Made by a program: the position numbers and the translations under genes. From NCBI GenBank assembly GCA_016715325.1, contig JADKAL010000013.1, forward strand, positions 1 through 10,711: a stretch of 10,711 nt of DNA, in the 5' to 3' direction. This document shows positions 1 through 7,360 of the stretch, piece after piece. How positions within the stretch are numbered: position 1 is the stretch's first letter; the number at the start of each line of letters is the position of its first letter. The notes below the pieces were generated by a model that worked only from the letters and a program-made list of their open reading frames with translations, made no database searches and was not told the origin of the DNA. The stretch comes from Methylococcaceae bacterium (GTDB taxonomy: Bacteria; Pseudomonadota; Gammaproteobacteria; Methylococcales; Methylomonadaceae).

Positions 1-1236
1 TTCCTCGGCAACCGCACGTGCTTTCTGAGCTTCGGCAATGGCTTTCGATAGTTCGATTTCAGTTTTTTTGAGCTCCGTAATGTCGGTACGAATCGCTACG
101 GTTCCGGTATTCCAAACTCGCCGCTCGCTGACCCGCATCCAGCGATCACCCTTAAAGTGTTCGACAAAATTTTCTCTCGGAGTTCGATGCCGTAACATAC
201 GTTCGGCCAGCCATTGTTCAATGCCGTCTTCGGCATCGAGAATCAAGCCTGACTCTGCCGCCCCTCGCATAATGGCGTCGAATGACATTCCCGGCACAAT
301 CGGCGTGCCGAAACTCATGATTTCCCGGTAACGTTGATTGCATTCCACCAGTCGATCTTCCATATCGAAGAGACAAAACCCGTCGGCAATACTTTCGATA
401 GCCTCTCGCATACGAGAACGGCTGACCGCCTCATCCAGCGCCGCTTGCTGAATACGGCTATCGACGATAGTGATAAAAATGGCGAGAGAGGTAATCAGTA
501 CGGAGGTAAAAGACACCCAAAACACCAATGCCGAGGTATTGAACGAGCTTTCCGTAACGATCGGAGACGAATCGCCGGTAAAAAAATAGGTCGCCGCCAT
601 TCCCGAATAATGCATCCCGGAAACCGCAAATCCCATAATGAGGGCGGCACCGATTTTCCCCCAAATAGGATTAAGTCCTTTAGTTTTGGGATCCAATAAA
701 AAATCAATGGTAAGCGCAACACCGGAAAGCACCAGACCGACTAGCAACGAAGCCACCACCAACCTCGGCTCGAACATCATGACCAATTGACTGGATATGC
801 CCTGCATAGCCGCCATGCCGATGTAATGCATAGTGCCGATACCCACGCCCATAACCACGCTGACAAGAAACGTTAATTTACCAATCTTGGGGCGGCTAAT
901 GACTTCCAGCATGACATAGCTTGCTAGAACAGCCGGTACTGTCGAGATGATCGTGATAAATACGTCGTAATTAACGGCAATCGGTAATTTTAGGGCCAGC
1001 ATTGCAATAAAGTGCATCGCCCAAATGCCGCCTCCCATCGTTAGCGATCCGGCTAGAAGCCAAACGCGCCGCTTATTGCTTGAACCGGTGGCTCTTATTC
1101 GACCCGCAATACTTAACGCTGCGTAAGACGCCAAACTGGCGATGGCAATCGATAATAAGACCAGCCCGGCATCGTAGCGCGTTGTCAGTGCAAGACTGAG
1201 ATCTCTTCCGTCATAGAAATAATGATTCATAAGCAT
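1..1236 (-). CDS. MHYT-PAS membrane sensor, C-terminus cut by window edge
   Basis: This is an integral-membrane signal transducer, of which 412 residues are visible; the reading frame runs open through the left edge. The N-terminal half is hydrophobic and carries the three M-H-x motifs of an MHYT domain: AMHF (about residues 73-76), TMHYIGMA (135-142) and GMHYSGMA (207-214). MHYT is a seven-helix module proposed to sense O2, CO or NO through bound metal. A PAS-like region follows (about 277-390, with GFCLFDMEDRLVECN). The visible part ends in a charged helix (ELKKTEIELSKAIAEAQ) of the kind that leads into a HisKA or GGDEF output. I chose the ATG at 1236 because GGAG lies 6 nt upstream; an in-frame ATG at 1230 is the alternative. 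It starts 27 nt after the stop of the response regulator gene, so the two are probably co-transcribed. Histidine kinase is the likeliest output given that neighbour, but the output domain is not in the window. Confidence 0.9.
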   Translation of the reverse strand, partial: MLMNHYFYDGRDLSLALTTRYDAGLVLLSIAIASLASYAALSIAGRIRATGSSNKRRVWLLAGSLTMGGGIWAMHFIAMLALKLPIAVNYDVFITIISTVPAVLASYVMLEVISRPKIGKLTFLVSVVMGVGIGTMHYIGMAAMQGISSQLVMMFEPRLVVASLLVGLVLSGVALTIDFLLDPKTKGLNPIWGKIGAALIMGFAVSGMHYSGMAATYFFTGDSSPIVTESSFNTSALVFWVSFTSVLITSLAIFITIVDSRIQQAALDEAVSRSRMREAIESIADGFCLFDMEDRLVECNQRYREIMSFGTPIVPGMSFDAIMRGAAESGLILDAEDGIEQWLAERMLRHRTPRENFVEHFKGDRWMRVSERRVWNTGTVAIRTDITELKKTEIELSKAIAEAQKARAVAEE

Positions 1237-1263
1237 CTCAAACTCCAGGCTATGCTTACCTCA

Positions 1264-2112
1264 TCAAACATCATCCCGGCTTTGCCGCCAAATGACTGCA
1301 AGCTGTCTAACAAAACCGTGCATCAGATTAACAATCAGATCGGGCGGGGTAAAACGGCTTTTGAATAAAAAAGACACCTGCGATTGAGTTGCATTGCCGA
1401 CGACTTCAATAAGCCGATAACCCTGATCGTCCAGAATATAACGATCACCCGATGGGTTAAGCGGTATGCCTTCCGCCTTCCTTAACCGGTCTAGCAACTG
1501 GAGACCGCGGTCCGCATCGATTTCATCGGCGAACAACACCCGGTCGTCAATGATCAACCATCGCGGCGTTTCCGCTTGTTCAGGACTTAAGCCGCCGATG
1601 GGCGACAAGGTGTAAAGCAGCTTTCTTTGGGAACCGGCGGCTTCAATCAAGTTATTCGATAAATCGATAGTCGACAAGGCCATGCCGTAAGACAGATATT
1701 GACGAATACTGCTTTTGATCAGGGAATACAACTTATCTTCCGTCGCCTCGACTTTGGTGAAATAACCGTTAATATCGTACTTATCGATGACTTCCCGTTC
1801 CGGCGCAATGCCCGGTTGACCGGTGCGAATGTAGATTTGGGTGAGTTTATTGCCTAAGTTATTGCGTATATAGTCGCAAAGTTCCAATCCGGCATACTCG
1901 CTTTCCATGACGACATCCAGAAAGGCAACGGCTAACGAGCAGCCGACCTCTACATCGTCATTCATCAAGGCAATAGCTTCGGCTTTACTAGCGGCGGTAT
2001 AAAGTTTTAGCGGCAAACCGTAAACTTCAAAATTCTTCATCGCCAGACGTGAAATCGCCAGCACATCGGGTTCGTCGTCAACCAGCAACACGGGCCAATA
2101 TTTGAAAAACAT
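1264..2112 (-). CDS. Response regulator with REC domain and unassigned C-terminal domain
   Basis: This is a cytoplasmic phospho-receiver protein of 282 residues. The REC domain spans about residues 6-145. It has the acidic pair D12/D13, the phospho-acceptor D66 in AFLDVVME, T97 in the IRTGQPG stretch and the conserved lysine K120 in GYFTKVEA. The C-terminal 135 residues show no HTH, GGDEF, EAL or HD-GYP signature that I can recognise. They contain WLIIDDRVLFADEI and a final helical segment, and may be a protein-interaction or ligand-binding domain. An AAGGAG site lies 7 nt before the ATG and overlaps the end of hoxX, whose stop is only 13 nt upstream, so translation is probably coupled. The following gene is an MHYT sensor, making a kinase-receiver pair plausible. 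The receiver assignment is secure; the output mechanism is unknown. Confidence 0.92.
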   Translation of the reverse strand: MFFKYWPVLLVDDEPDVLAISRLAMKNFEVYGLPLKLYTAASKAEAIALMNDDVEVGCSLAVAFLDVVMESEYAGLELCDYIRNNLGNKLTQIYIRTGQPGIAPEREVIDKYDINGYFTKVEATEDKLYSLIKSSIRQYLSYGMALSTIDLSNNLIEAAGSQRKLLYTLSPIGGLSPEQAETPRWLIIDDRVLFADEIDADRGLQLLDRLRKAEGIPLNPSGDRYILDDQGYRLIEVVGNATQSQVSFLFKSRFTPPDLIVNLMHGFVRQLAVIWRQSRDDV

Positions 2113-2125
2113 GACTAGTCTCCTT

Positions 2126-3919
2126 TTAATAGGCCAACGGTTGTCTTAATTCGCTGAGTTTGGCGGCATCAAGACGCATATGCTTGGCTAAATAAGCAGC
2201 GGTTTCTTTAGGCCTGACTTTATGGACGAAGTTATAACGGGCTTCATGATAATTAACCTCGCCGCCGTAAAATTTTCCGGAAAAGTTGATCTTCATTTTT
2301 TGCAATTCGGCGGCGCGATAAGCGGCCAAAGGTTTTACGCGCTCGTCCTTTTGCCGGGTTTTCTGCTTTTCGTCCAGCCAGTATTGATATTGGGGACTCA
2401 TCGCTAACGCTTCGGCTTTATGTCTGACCTGTTGAAGGAAGTCGTCGTACTCGTCGGTTAAGATATCGTCGATATAGCCGATGGCCTTCGCTTTTTTGGT
2501 TCCGATCGGCAAAGGTGTTTCCGTTAATTCTAAAGCTTTAACGGGACCCACACGTTTCGGCAATGAATACGTCCAATATTCGGAGCCGTACAATCCCATC
2601 GTTTTATAATGCGGATTAAAAATTACGCCTTCACGCGCCCAAACCTTGTCGGCCGCCAAAATGGCCATTGCACCACCCGCACCGCAACCGCCCCACACCG
2701 CCGATACAGTTAACTTCGTTTCTGTGGTTAAAATTGCCAGAACAACGTCGTCAATTGCGTTGATATTACGCCAGGATTCGTTTGCCGGATTTTCGGATGC
2801 TTCAATGATATTGAGATGAATACCGTTAGACCAAAAATCGCTGCCTCCCATCAAAACAAGGACTTTGGTAGGTCTTGCCACCGCTAGGCGATAAGATTCC
2901 AATAAGCGCCTGCATTGCGTCGTACACATCGCGCCGTTATGAAAATTGAAATACAGATAGCCGACCTGATTGTGTTCTTCATACCAGATTTCTTTAAACG
3001 TCTTATCGTTTCCCATGTACAACGGATCAATCGGCGACTCGGGCGTTTCACTCAGACTACTGCCTAAAACTTTTGCGGCCGGCAGTTTAAAATCGAATTG
3101 CTTATCGTGAGACAGAAAACGTTTGTAAAAAGGTATTTTTACGATGTTTTTCCGCTTCAGGTGAGAAATCCAGACTGCGCCGTCGATGGCGGCTCGACAG
3201 ATAGCGCCGTTCCGTTGCGCAATAATGGCGCCCGGCTGCCAGCCTTGCAATAAGCTTTCTTCGTGCGCACCGTAGAGGTAATATTCTTGATTGTCGATCA
3301 CATCCAGTACACCCGGCGCACTATCGGCTGAATTTATTTTTTTGATAATCGTGGCAACGTGATCTTTTTCCCAGTCGATTTTACGTTCGCTTTGCTTCAT
3401 CAACGGACGAAGTTTGCCTTTTACATCAGGTTTGTCGTAATTAAGGGGTTCGGGTATATAAGTACCGGATTCAACGCGCTTAACTGCACTCAACATGGCT
3501 TTTATCGCCGCTTTCGTGACTTCCCGTCGATAAATGCTGGCTTTACCGGCTTGCCGCATCTTAAACGTTTCCGTTGCCCAAATATCGCCGGCGTCCATTT
3601 CTTCGACAGCCTGTAATAAAGTAACCCCCCACTCCTGTTCGCCGTTGATGATCGACCAGTCCAACGAAGAAGGCCCTCTATCGCCTTTGATACCGGGATG
3701 AATAATCAGACAGTGATGCTTACTCCAGACGTCTTCCGGAATTTTTTCCTTTAAAAACGGGCAAATAATTAAATCGGGCTGGAAAAAAGTGACGCCTTTT
3801 CGAATGTCTTCCGGGTTAAGCGCCAAAGTAATCGAAATATCATGACCTAAGGCTTCCAGCTCGACGTGCGCACGCTGGCATAAGCCGTTATAGGACGAAG
3901 AAATTAATAAGATACGCAT
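2126..3919 (-). CDS. hoxX: HoxX-like formyl-to-CO enzyme / hydrogenase maturation factor
   Basis: This 597-residue protein has the two-domain HoxX layout and nearly the usual length (about 600). The N-terminal formyltransferase-like domain (1-200) has the catalytic-region motif IIHPGIKGDRGPSSLDW with H74, and MDAGDIW with D109. A linker region resembling the C-terminal domain of methionyl-tRNA formyltransferases follows. The C-terminal half is an enoyl-CoA hydratase/isomerase (crotonase) fold, with MGGSDFWSNGIHLN (357-370), GGCGAGGAM (410-418) and NPHYKTMGLYGSEYW (435-449). In established systems HoxX takes a formyl group from formyl-tetrahydrofolate via formyl-CoA and releases CO for the active site of O2-tolerant NiFe hydrogenases. 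The frame stays open to 4006, but the ATG at 3919 begins the conserved MRILLISSS strand and has AAAGGAG 9 nt upstream. No hydrogenase gene is visible. It is instead the first gene of an apparent operon with a response regulator and an MHYT sensor. The family is certain; a role outside hydrogenase maturation is inference. Confidence 0.93.
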   Translation of the reverse strand: MRILLISSSYNGLCQRAHVELEALGHDISITLALNPEDIRKGVTFFQPDLIICPFLKEKIPEDVWSKHHCLIIHPGIKGDRGPSSLDWSIINGEQEWGVTLLQAVEEMDAGDIWATETFKMRQAGKASIYRREVTKAAIKAMLSAVKRVESGTYIPEPLNYDKPDVKGKLRPLMKQSERKIDWEKDHVATIIKKINSADSAPGVLDVIDNQEYYLYGAHEESLLQGWQPGAIIAQRNGAICRAAIDGAVWISHLKRKNIVKIPFYKRFLSHDKQFDFKLPAAKVLGSSLSETPESPIDPLYMGNDKTFKEIWYEEHNQVGYLYFNFHNGAMCTTQCRRLLESYRLAVARPTKVLVLMGGSDFWSNGIHLNIIEASENPANESWRNINAIDDVVLAILTTETKLTVSAVWGGCGAGGAMAILAADKVWAREGVIFNPHYKTMGLYGSEYWTYSLPKRVGPVKALELTETPLPIGTKKAKAIGYIDDILTDEYDDFLQQVRHKAEALAMSPQYQYWLDEKQKTRQKDERVKPLAAYRAAELQKMKINFSGKFYGGEVNYHEARYNFVHKVRPKETAAYLAKHMRLDAAKLSELRQPLAY

Positions 3920-4146
3920 GCAAATAGTCTCCTTTGTAATTTTTTTTATTTTGGATAAATGAGTGATCGTGTATTCAAAATGTCGAGTAATTAAAGTCCA
4001 CGCCAAAGCCGACTCATATTAACTATGCTCATGTTTATTAAGGTTATTTATAGAATAAAACCAGTTCTCCTTATCGCTGTTTTATGTGTTTCAGCTGAAT
4101 TAAACGCGTATCATCGATTGGCAGAGACAATCGTTAAAAGCGGAAA
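3920..4146 (-). promoter_or_regulatory. Leader and presumed promoter region of the hoxX operon
   Basis: This 227-bp non-coding gap separates the small gene at 4147 from hoxX. It is AT-rich and ends in the strong hoxX ribosome binding site (AAAGGAG, near 3929-3935). I see no convincing terminator for the upstream gene; the only hairpin is short (CGATTG/CAATCG, about 4113-4132). TATAAAT-like stretches occur, but no -35/-10 pair is good enough to place a start site. Promoter function is inferred from position only. Confidence 0.35.
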
Positions 4147-4404
4147 TCATTCCTTCTCATTCAACGTTATCGATTTCATGTAAGTCTCCGGACAAGCCGG
4201 ATCGAATCGGATTGAACACTGATGTTGCTGCATTTTTCTCAGCAACGTAATTAACTCAAAAATTTTTTTATGTTTCTTTAAGGCATCAACATAGGAGTCT
4301 TCCTGGCCCACTTGCGAAAGACGGTCGATTTGGGTTCGAATCGAAGACTCGATCAGATCGACTTCATCTACCGTAACTTCCAAATTTGCAATCACTGTCA
4401 TCAT
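4147..4404 (-). CDS. Small helical protein of unknown function
   Basis: I do not recognise this 85-residue protein. It is charged and probably all-helical, with two predicted helices (about 12-30 and 37-58: VDLIESSIRTQIDRL and YVDALKKHKKIFELITLLRKM). A short tail holds two cysteines (QQHQCSIRFDPAC). There is no signal peptide or membrane segment, so it is likely cytoplasmic. The start is uncertain. ATG ATG at 4404/4401 has a weak GAGAAAG upstream, and an in-frame TTG at 4431 would add nine residues. It lies on the same strand between the GlxA-type regulator and hoxX, and starts 8 nt after the stop of a short open frame at 4413-4529. A helix-hairpin partner or modulator of a neighbouring protein is possible but unproven. 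Confidence 0.6.
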   Translation of the reverse strand: MMTVIANLEVTVDEVDLIESSIRTQIDRLSQVGQEDSYVDALKKHKKIFELITLLRKMQQHQCSIRFDPACPETYMKSITLNEKE

Positions 4405-4412
4405 TCGCTTTC

Positions 4413-4529
4413 TCAACAGACATACGGGCAAATCGGTAACGCATTACGATGTCCCAGAGGAGTCATACAACGATCTCGATATTGCCAGTCGATAAGTTCT
4501 TTGCGCCAAACAACTTTTATAGCCGTTAC
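4413..4529 (-). other. Possible very small ORF or gene remnant after the AraC gene
   Basis: A 38-codon open frame starts 4 nt after the stop of the GlxA-type regulator gene and ends just before the next small gene. Its translation looks protein-like: WRKELIDWQYRDRC followed by MTPLGHRNALPICPYVC, with three cysteines in the last part. No ATG, GTG or TTG lies near its beginning. The only standard start is the ATG at 4466, leaving 18 residues. It may be a small peptide read from a non-standard start (ATA at 4520), the remnant of a longer gene, or chance. It is listed because the residue composition is unlike random sequence and it fits neatly between two genes. Confidence 0.22.
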
Positions 4530-4533
4530 CTAA

Positions 4534-5541
4534 TTACTTGAATTTATCGCGATATTCTTGCGGGGTAATTTTAAAAAGCCGCTGAAACGATCGTCGCATT
4601 TGTTCCGCGTTACGGTATCCGCAATGTATCGCTACAATTTCAACCGGTTGATCCGATTGCACCAGCATATTTCGCGCCGCTTCCAAACGTACCCGCTCGA
4701 CAAACTTTGCCGGCGATAGTCCGACTTCCTGACAAAAAATTCTGGAGAAATTTCGCGGACTCATCGCCATGCGTTCAGCTAAATGCTCGATATTTAAATC
4801 GGCATTCGGGTTACTGACAATCCAGGCTTGCAATTCGCGAAAATCTTTTCTTGTTTTCGCTTCGTTGAGCACATAGGTGCTGAATTGCGATTGTCCGCCC
4901 GGTCTGCGCATGAATATCAACATCCCGCGAGCAGCACCGGATGCAATGTCGCTACCCCAATCTTCTTCAACCAGATTGATGGCCAAATCCATGCCGGCCG
5001 TTACACCGCCCGATGTATAGATATTGCCGTCGCGGATAAATATTTTGTCACGCTCTACGTTTATATTATTGTATTGACTGGATAAATAGTCGCAAAAAAG
5101 CCAATGTGTCGTCGCTCTCCGGCCATACAAAATATCGCTTTCGGCTAAGACCAATGCACCGGTGCAGATAGAAGCTAATCTGCGAACATTCGGTAACATC
5201 GCTTTTAAAAAACCGCACAGCTTGTTATCTTTCATGACGTCCAACAGGCGCGGCGCACCGGCTATCATCAGTGTATCGACTGGAGTATCCAAATCGTCGA
5301 ATCCGTAATCGGCGTGTAATTTAATGCCTGAACTGGTTATAACGGGACCTCTTTGTTCGGAAATAAAAGACATAAAATAGGATTGTTCCGTTTGACTTAG
5401 CAAACCCATAATTTGCAAGGCCATATTTGCAAAACTGAAAACCTCCATCGGTCCGCATGCATCCAGCATTACACAACCTGGATAGATAATCATGCCGACG
5501 TGGCGCACCGGAATCGTGTTTTTCATTTCACCTGGAAGCAT
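4534..5541 (-). CDS. GlxA-family AraC-type transcriptional regulator with DJ-1/PfpI domain
   Basis: This 335-residue DNA-binding regulator has the GlxA architecture. The N-terminal DJ-1/PfpI-like domain (about 12-200) contains the nucleophile-elbow motif SICTGALVLAESDIL followed by GRRATTHW. The C-terminal AraC/XylS domain has two HTH motifs (about 235-335), including LAERMAMSPRNFSRIF and VEIVAIHCGYRNAEQMRRSFQRLF, and ends in the typical TPQEYRDKF. In this family the DJ-1-like part senses a ligand rather than acting as an amidase; the ligand here is unknown. I chose the ATG at 5541 because AAGGA lies 6 nt upstream; TTG at 5547 and ATG at 5526 are alternatives. It lies 109 bp after the Fe-S-type regulator gene on the same strand. 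A 31-bp candidate site, 64 bp before its start, recurs before the reductase gene, suggesting autoregulation and control of the redox genes. Confidence 0.93.
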   Translation of the reverse strand: MLPGEMKNTIPVRHVGMIIYPGCVMLDACGPMEVFSFANMALQIMGLLSQTEQSYFMSFISEQRGPVITSSGIKLHADYGFDDLDTPVDTLMIAGAPRLLDVMKDNKLCGFLKAMLPNVRRLASICTGALVLAESDILYGRRATTHWLFCDYLSSQYNNINVERDKIFIRDGNIYTSGGVTAGMDLAINLVEEDWGSDIASGAARGMLIFMRRPGGQSQFSTYVLNEAKTRKDFRELQAWIVSNPNADLNIEHLAERMAMSPRNFSRIFCQEVGLSPAKFVERVRLEAARNMLVQSDQPVEIVAIHCGYRNAEQMRRSFQRLFKITPQEYRDKFK

Positions 5542-5604
5542 CGTCAATCCTTGGTAATAAATACCGATTGTTGATAAAAATCTTGCGCTTATTCTGTTTT
5601 GTCT

Positions 5605-5635
5605 ACAATGACAATAATCCCACTATTTCGGACAA
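5605..5635 (-). promoter_or_regulatory. Candidate AraC-type operator, copy 1
   Basis: Read on the minus strand this is TTGTCCGAAA-N11-TTGTCATTGT. The same two 10-base blocks with the same 11-base spacer occur at 9084-9114. The TTGTC half-sites start 21 bp apart, two helical turns, as in direct-repeat sites bound by AraC-family monomers. It lies 64 bp upstream of the GlxA-type regulator start. On the plus strand TTGTC-N6-GACAA (5599-5614) also gives this copy a palindromic element. The spacers differ while the blocks are identical, which argues for protein binding. Which protein binds is inference. Confidence 0.6.
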
Positions 5636-5650
5636 CAAACGTTCAAGCTA

Positions 5651-6334
5651 TTACAGCGTAACAGTCCCATTTTTTTCCGCATTCGACTTAAAGCAACAAA
5701 CATCGTCACCTTTTGCCATACAGCGATGCATTTTTATTTTTTTGTTCATTAATTCCGATAAGAACGTTTCATCGAGCGTACAGACTTCCTGAAATTGCTG
5801 GGCAACATCGTGATAAATACAGTTATATGCATGAATTTCAACACCGTGATTTTCCAGATGATGTTTCATTCGCGCTTCAAATCCAAGGTCTTGCATTAAA
5901 TCGACTAAGATTTCAGCTCGTTCGGTATGATTTTTTCCGGCAACAAGGGTTTTATATTTTTCCGCGAGTTTTTTACCCAATTTTTGCATAAACACTTTGC
6001 GTTGTTCCGGCGTTAAATCGTGGTTCAACTGCTCCAAAATAAGATTTGAAATCAAGCTATAGCGTTTTGGAAAATGAGCTAAACCTTCGTTGGTAAGCAC
6101 GTAATTCATGGACGGCCTGCCCAAGGTTTTAATGCGTCTATGCTTTTTAATCAGCCCTTCCTTTTCCAATATACTGAAATGCTGCTGCACAGCCGCGCGG
6201 GATATTTTCAAATAATGGGTTAATTCTTCGATATTTAAACCGTTCTTATTTTCCAGCAAGTGCTGAAGAATTTGTTGTCGATAAGGAATGACCGAACCGG
6301 AAAATCCTGATTGTTCGGAGTCGTTATTGTTCAT
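5651..6334 (-). CDS. SufR-like HTH regulator with C-terminal cysteine cluster
   Basis: This cytoplasmic transcription factor has 227 residues. A winged HTH lies at about 17-82 (QILQHLL, then ISRAAVQQHFSILEKEGLIKK, then a wing with GRPSMNYVLT). It resembles the ArsR/DeoR-type SufR family. The C-terminal half has cysteines C172, C185, C205 and C213/C214, in a C-x12-C-x19-C-x7-CC pattern set in YNCIYHDVAQQFQEVC and GDDVCCF. In SufR relatives such cysteines ligate a [4Fe-4S] cluster that senses iron-sulfur status, O2 or redox. Ligation here is inferred from this resemblance. The ATG at 6334 lies inside the end of the globin gene, giving an 11-nt overlap; a GTG at 6346 is an alternative start. There is no strong ribosome binding site, so coupling to globin translation is likely. 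No suf or isc genes are visible, so the target is probably the neighbouring redox genes. Confidence 0.85.
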   Translation of the reverse strand: MNNNDSEQSGFSGSVIPYRQQILQHLLENKNGLNIEELTHYLKISRAAVQQHFSILEKEGLIKKHRRIKTLGRPSMNYVLTNEGLAHFPKRYSLISNLILEQLNHDLTPEQRKVFMQKLGKKLAEKYKTLVAGKNHTERAEILVDLMQDLGFEARMKHHLENHGVEIHAYNCIYHDVAQQFQEVCTLDETFLSELMNKKIKMHRCMAKGDDVCCFKSNAEKNGTVTL

Positions 6335-7343
6335 GACGGGTTGCACTTAAGGCGTCCATTAATTTAACAATCTCGTGTTCCGGTACGTCCATCTCTACCA
6401 ATGTCGATTCGAGATGACCCAATACCAAATCCATTTGTTCTTCTCGTAACCGGCTATGTGTGTGTTGCCTGTAAAATTCGCGTAGATCTTCCGGCAATGA
6501 CGACTGGCTTTCAAACCCGCCGAAGACGGTTTTCAGAAAATGTTTCTGTCTATCCAATATGGTTTGTAGACCGACTTGATCTAACAAAGGTTTTAACTTG
6601 CGATCCAGAAGCAACTTGATCGTTAAGCAATCGGTAATCGCTTGAATGGCTTGTTCGCCGCCGAGCCGTTGGTAAAGCGGAATCGTATTCAAAGCAAAAA
6701 AGTCGCTGCGCTTTAGGCCGTCGTCGTCCGTACCCCAAGAAATTTCTTTTTCCACTTTTTTTAATAATGGGATGTGCTTTGAACAATGAATATACGCTTC
6801 TTCAACTTCCACCATAATCCAACGTTCAGGGCGGCATTTGCCTTCGGCTTTTATCTCATCCATGATGTCGCCCGGTAATTTTTTTTGGAATTTGCCGAGT
6901 TCCTCATTTTCGACGATTTTGGCTTTGCCGTTGACGTGCAAACCCACCGTACTGGCAAAAAAATCGACAAATATCATACCGATATGCGGATTTTCAGTAA
7001 TATTGCCTTGACTCGCCAACACGCCGTTACCGCGATACTCGGGGTAAACCAGATAGTTTTCATTCAGCGCCCTGACGAAACCCGGTTTGCCGAATCGAAA
7101 AGAACAATCGCAATCACCATGTTTATCCGACGTGGCAATAAACAAAATTTCCTGCGCAGCAATGAATTCTGTCATAACGGGAGATAAGTAATTCAATACC
7201 TGTTTGTCGTAAAACCGTAAAGCTCGTTGCCGAGTACCGTACTTTTCTTGTAGATAATGCTCGCCCTTCGAACCCGGCAATAAGGTAATCGCCGCGGTCG
7301 TCGACTCAATAGGTTTAGGCTTGGTTTTAAATAATCCGAACAT
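6324..7343 (-). CDS. PNPOx-like flavin domain fused to truncated hemoglobin
   Basis: This 339-residue two-domain protein has no signal peptide. Residues about 20-200 form a pyridoxamine-phosphate-oxidase-like split barrel, usually FMN-binding. Hallmarks are GTRQRALRFY, DCDCSFRFGKPGFVRAL, PEYRGNGVLASQGNITENPH, GLHVNGKAK and AYIHCSKHIP. Residues 222-335 are a truncated-globin fold, with LYQRLGGEQAI, QKHFLKTVFGG and a proximal histidine, probably H294 in RQHTHSRL, followed by LVLGHLESTL. The pocket looks unusual: the Phe-Tyr normally in helix B is replaced (CLTIKLLL), and the usual Phe-Phe before the E helix is PLL. Truncated globins often perform NO dioxygenation or O2 binding; here that is unproven. 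AGGAGA lies 6 nt before the ATG. It follows the reductase gene and overlaps the regulator gene, so the reductase is the likely electron donor. Confidence 0.88.
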   Translation of the reverse strand: MFGLFKTKPKPIESTTAAITLLPGSKGEHYLQEKYGTRQRALRFYDKQVLNYLSPVMTEFIAAQEILFIATSDKHGDCDCSFRFGKPGFVRALNENYLVYPEYRGNGVLASQGNITENPHIGMIFVDFFASTVGLHVNGKAKIVENEELGKFQKKLPGDIMDEIKAEGKCRPERWIMVEVEEAYIHCSKHIPLLKKVEKEISWGTDDDGLKRSDFFALNTIPLYQRLGGEQAIQAITDCLTIKLLLDRKLKPLLDQVGLQTILDRQKHFLKTVFGGFESQSSLPEDLREFYRQHTHSRLREEQMDLVLGHLESTLVEMDVPEHEIVKLMDALSATRHEQ

Positions 7344-7360
7344 TTGAGTTCTCCTCTATT

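Noticed and set aside
334..699. Plus- and minus-strand frames within the MHYT sensor gene
   Set aside because: They are in other frames of a gene whose MHYT and PAS motifs are unambiguous.
3975..4005. Possible sigma-54 promoter upstream of hoxX (TGGCGTGGACTTTAAT)
   Set aside because: The GG element is partial and the GC element is missing at the required spacing.
3920..4006. Upstream extension of hoxX by 29 residues
   Set aside because: Conserved HoxX sequence begins at the ATG at 3919, which has the good ribosome binding site.
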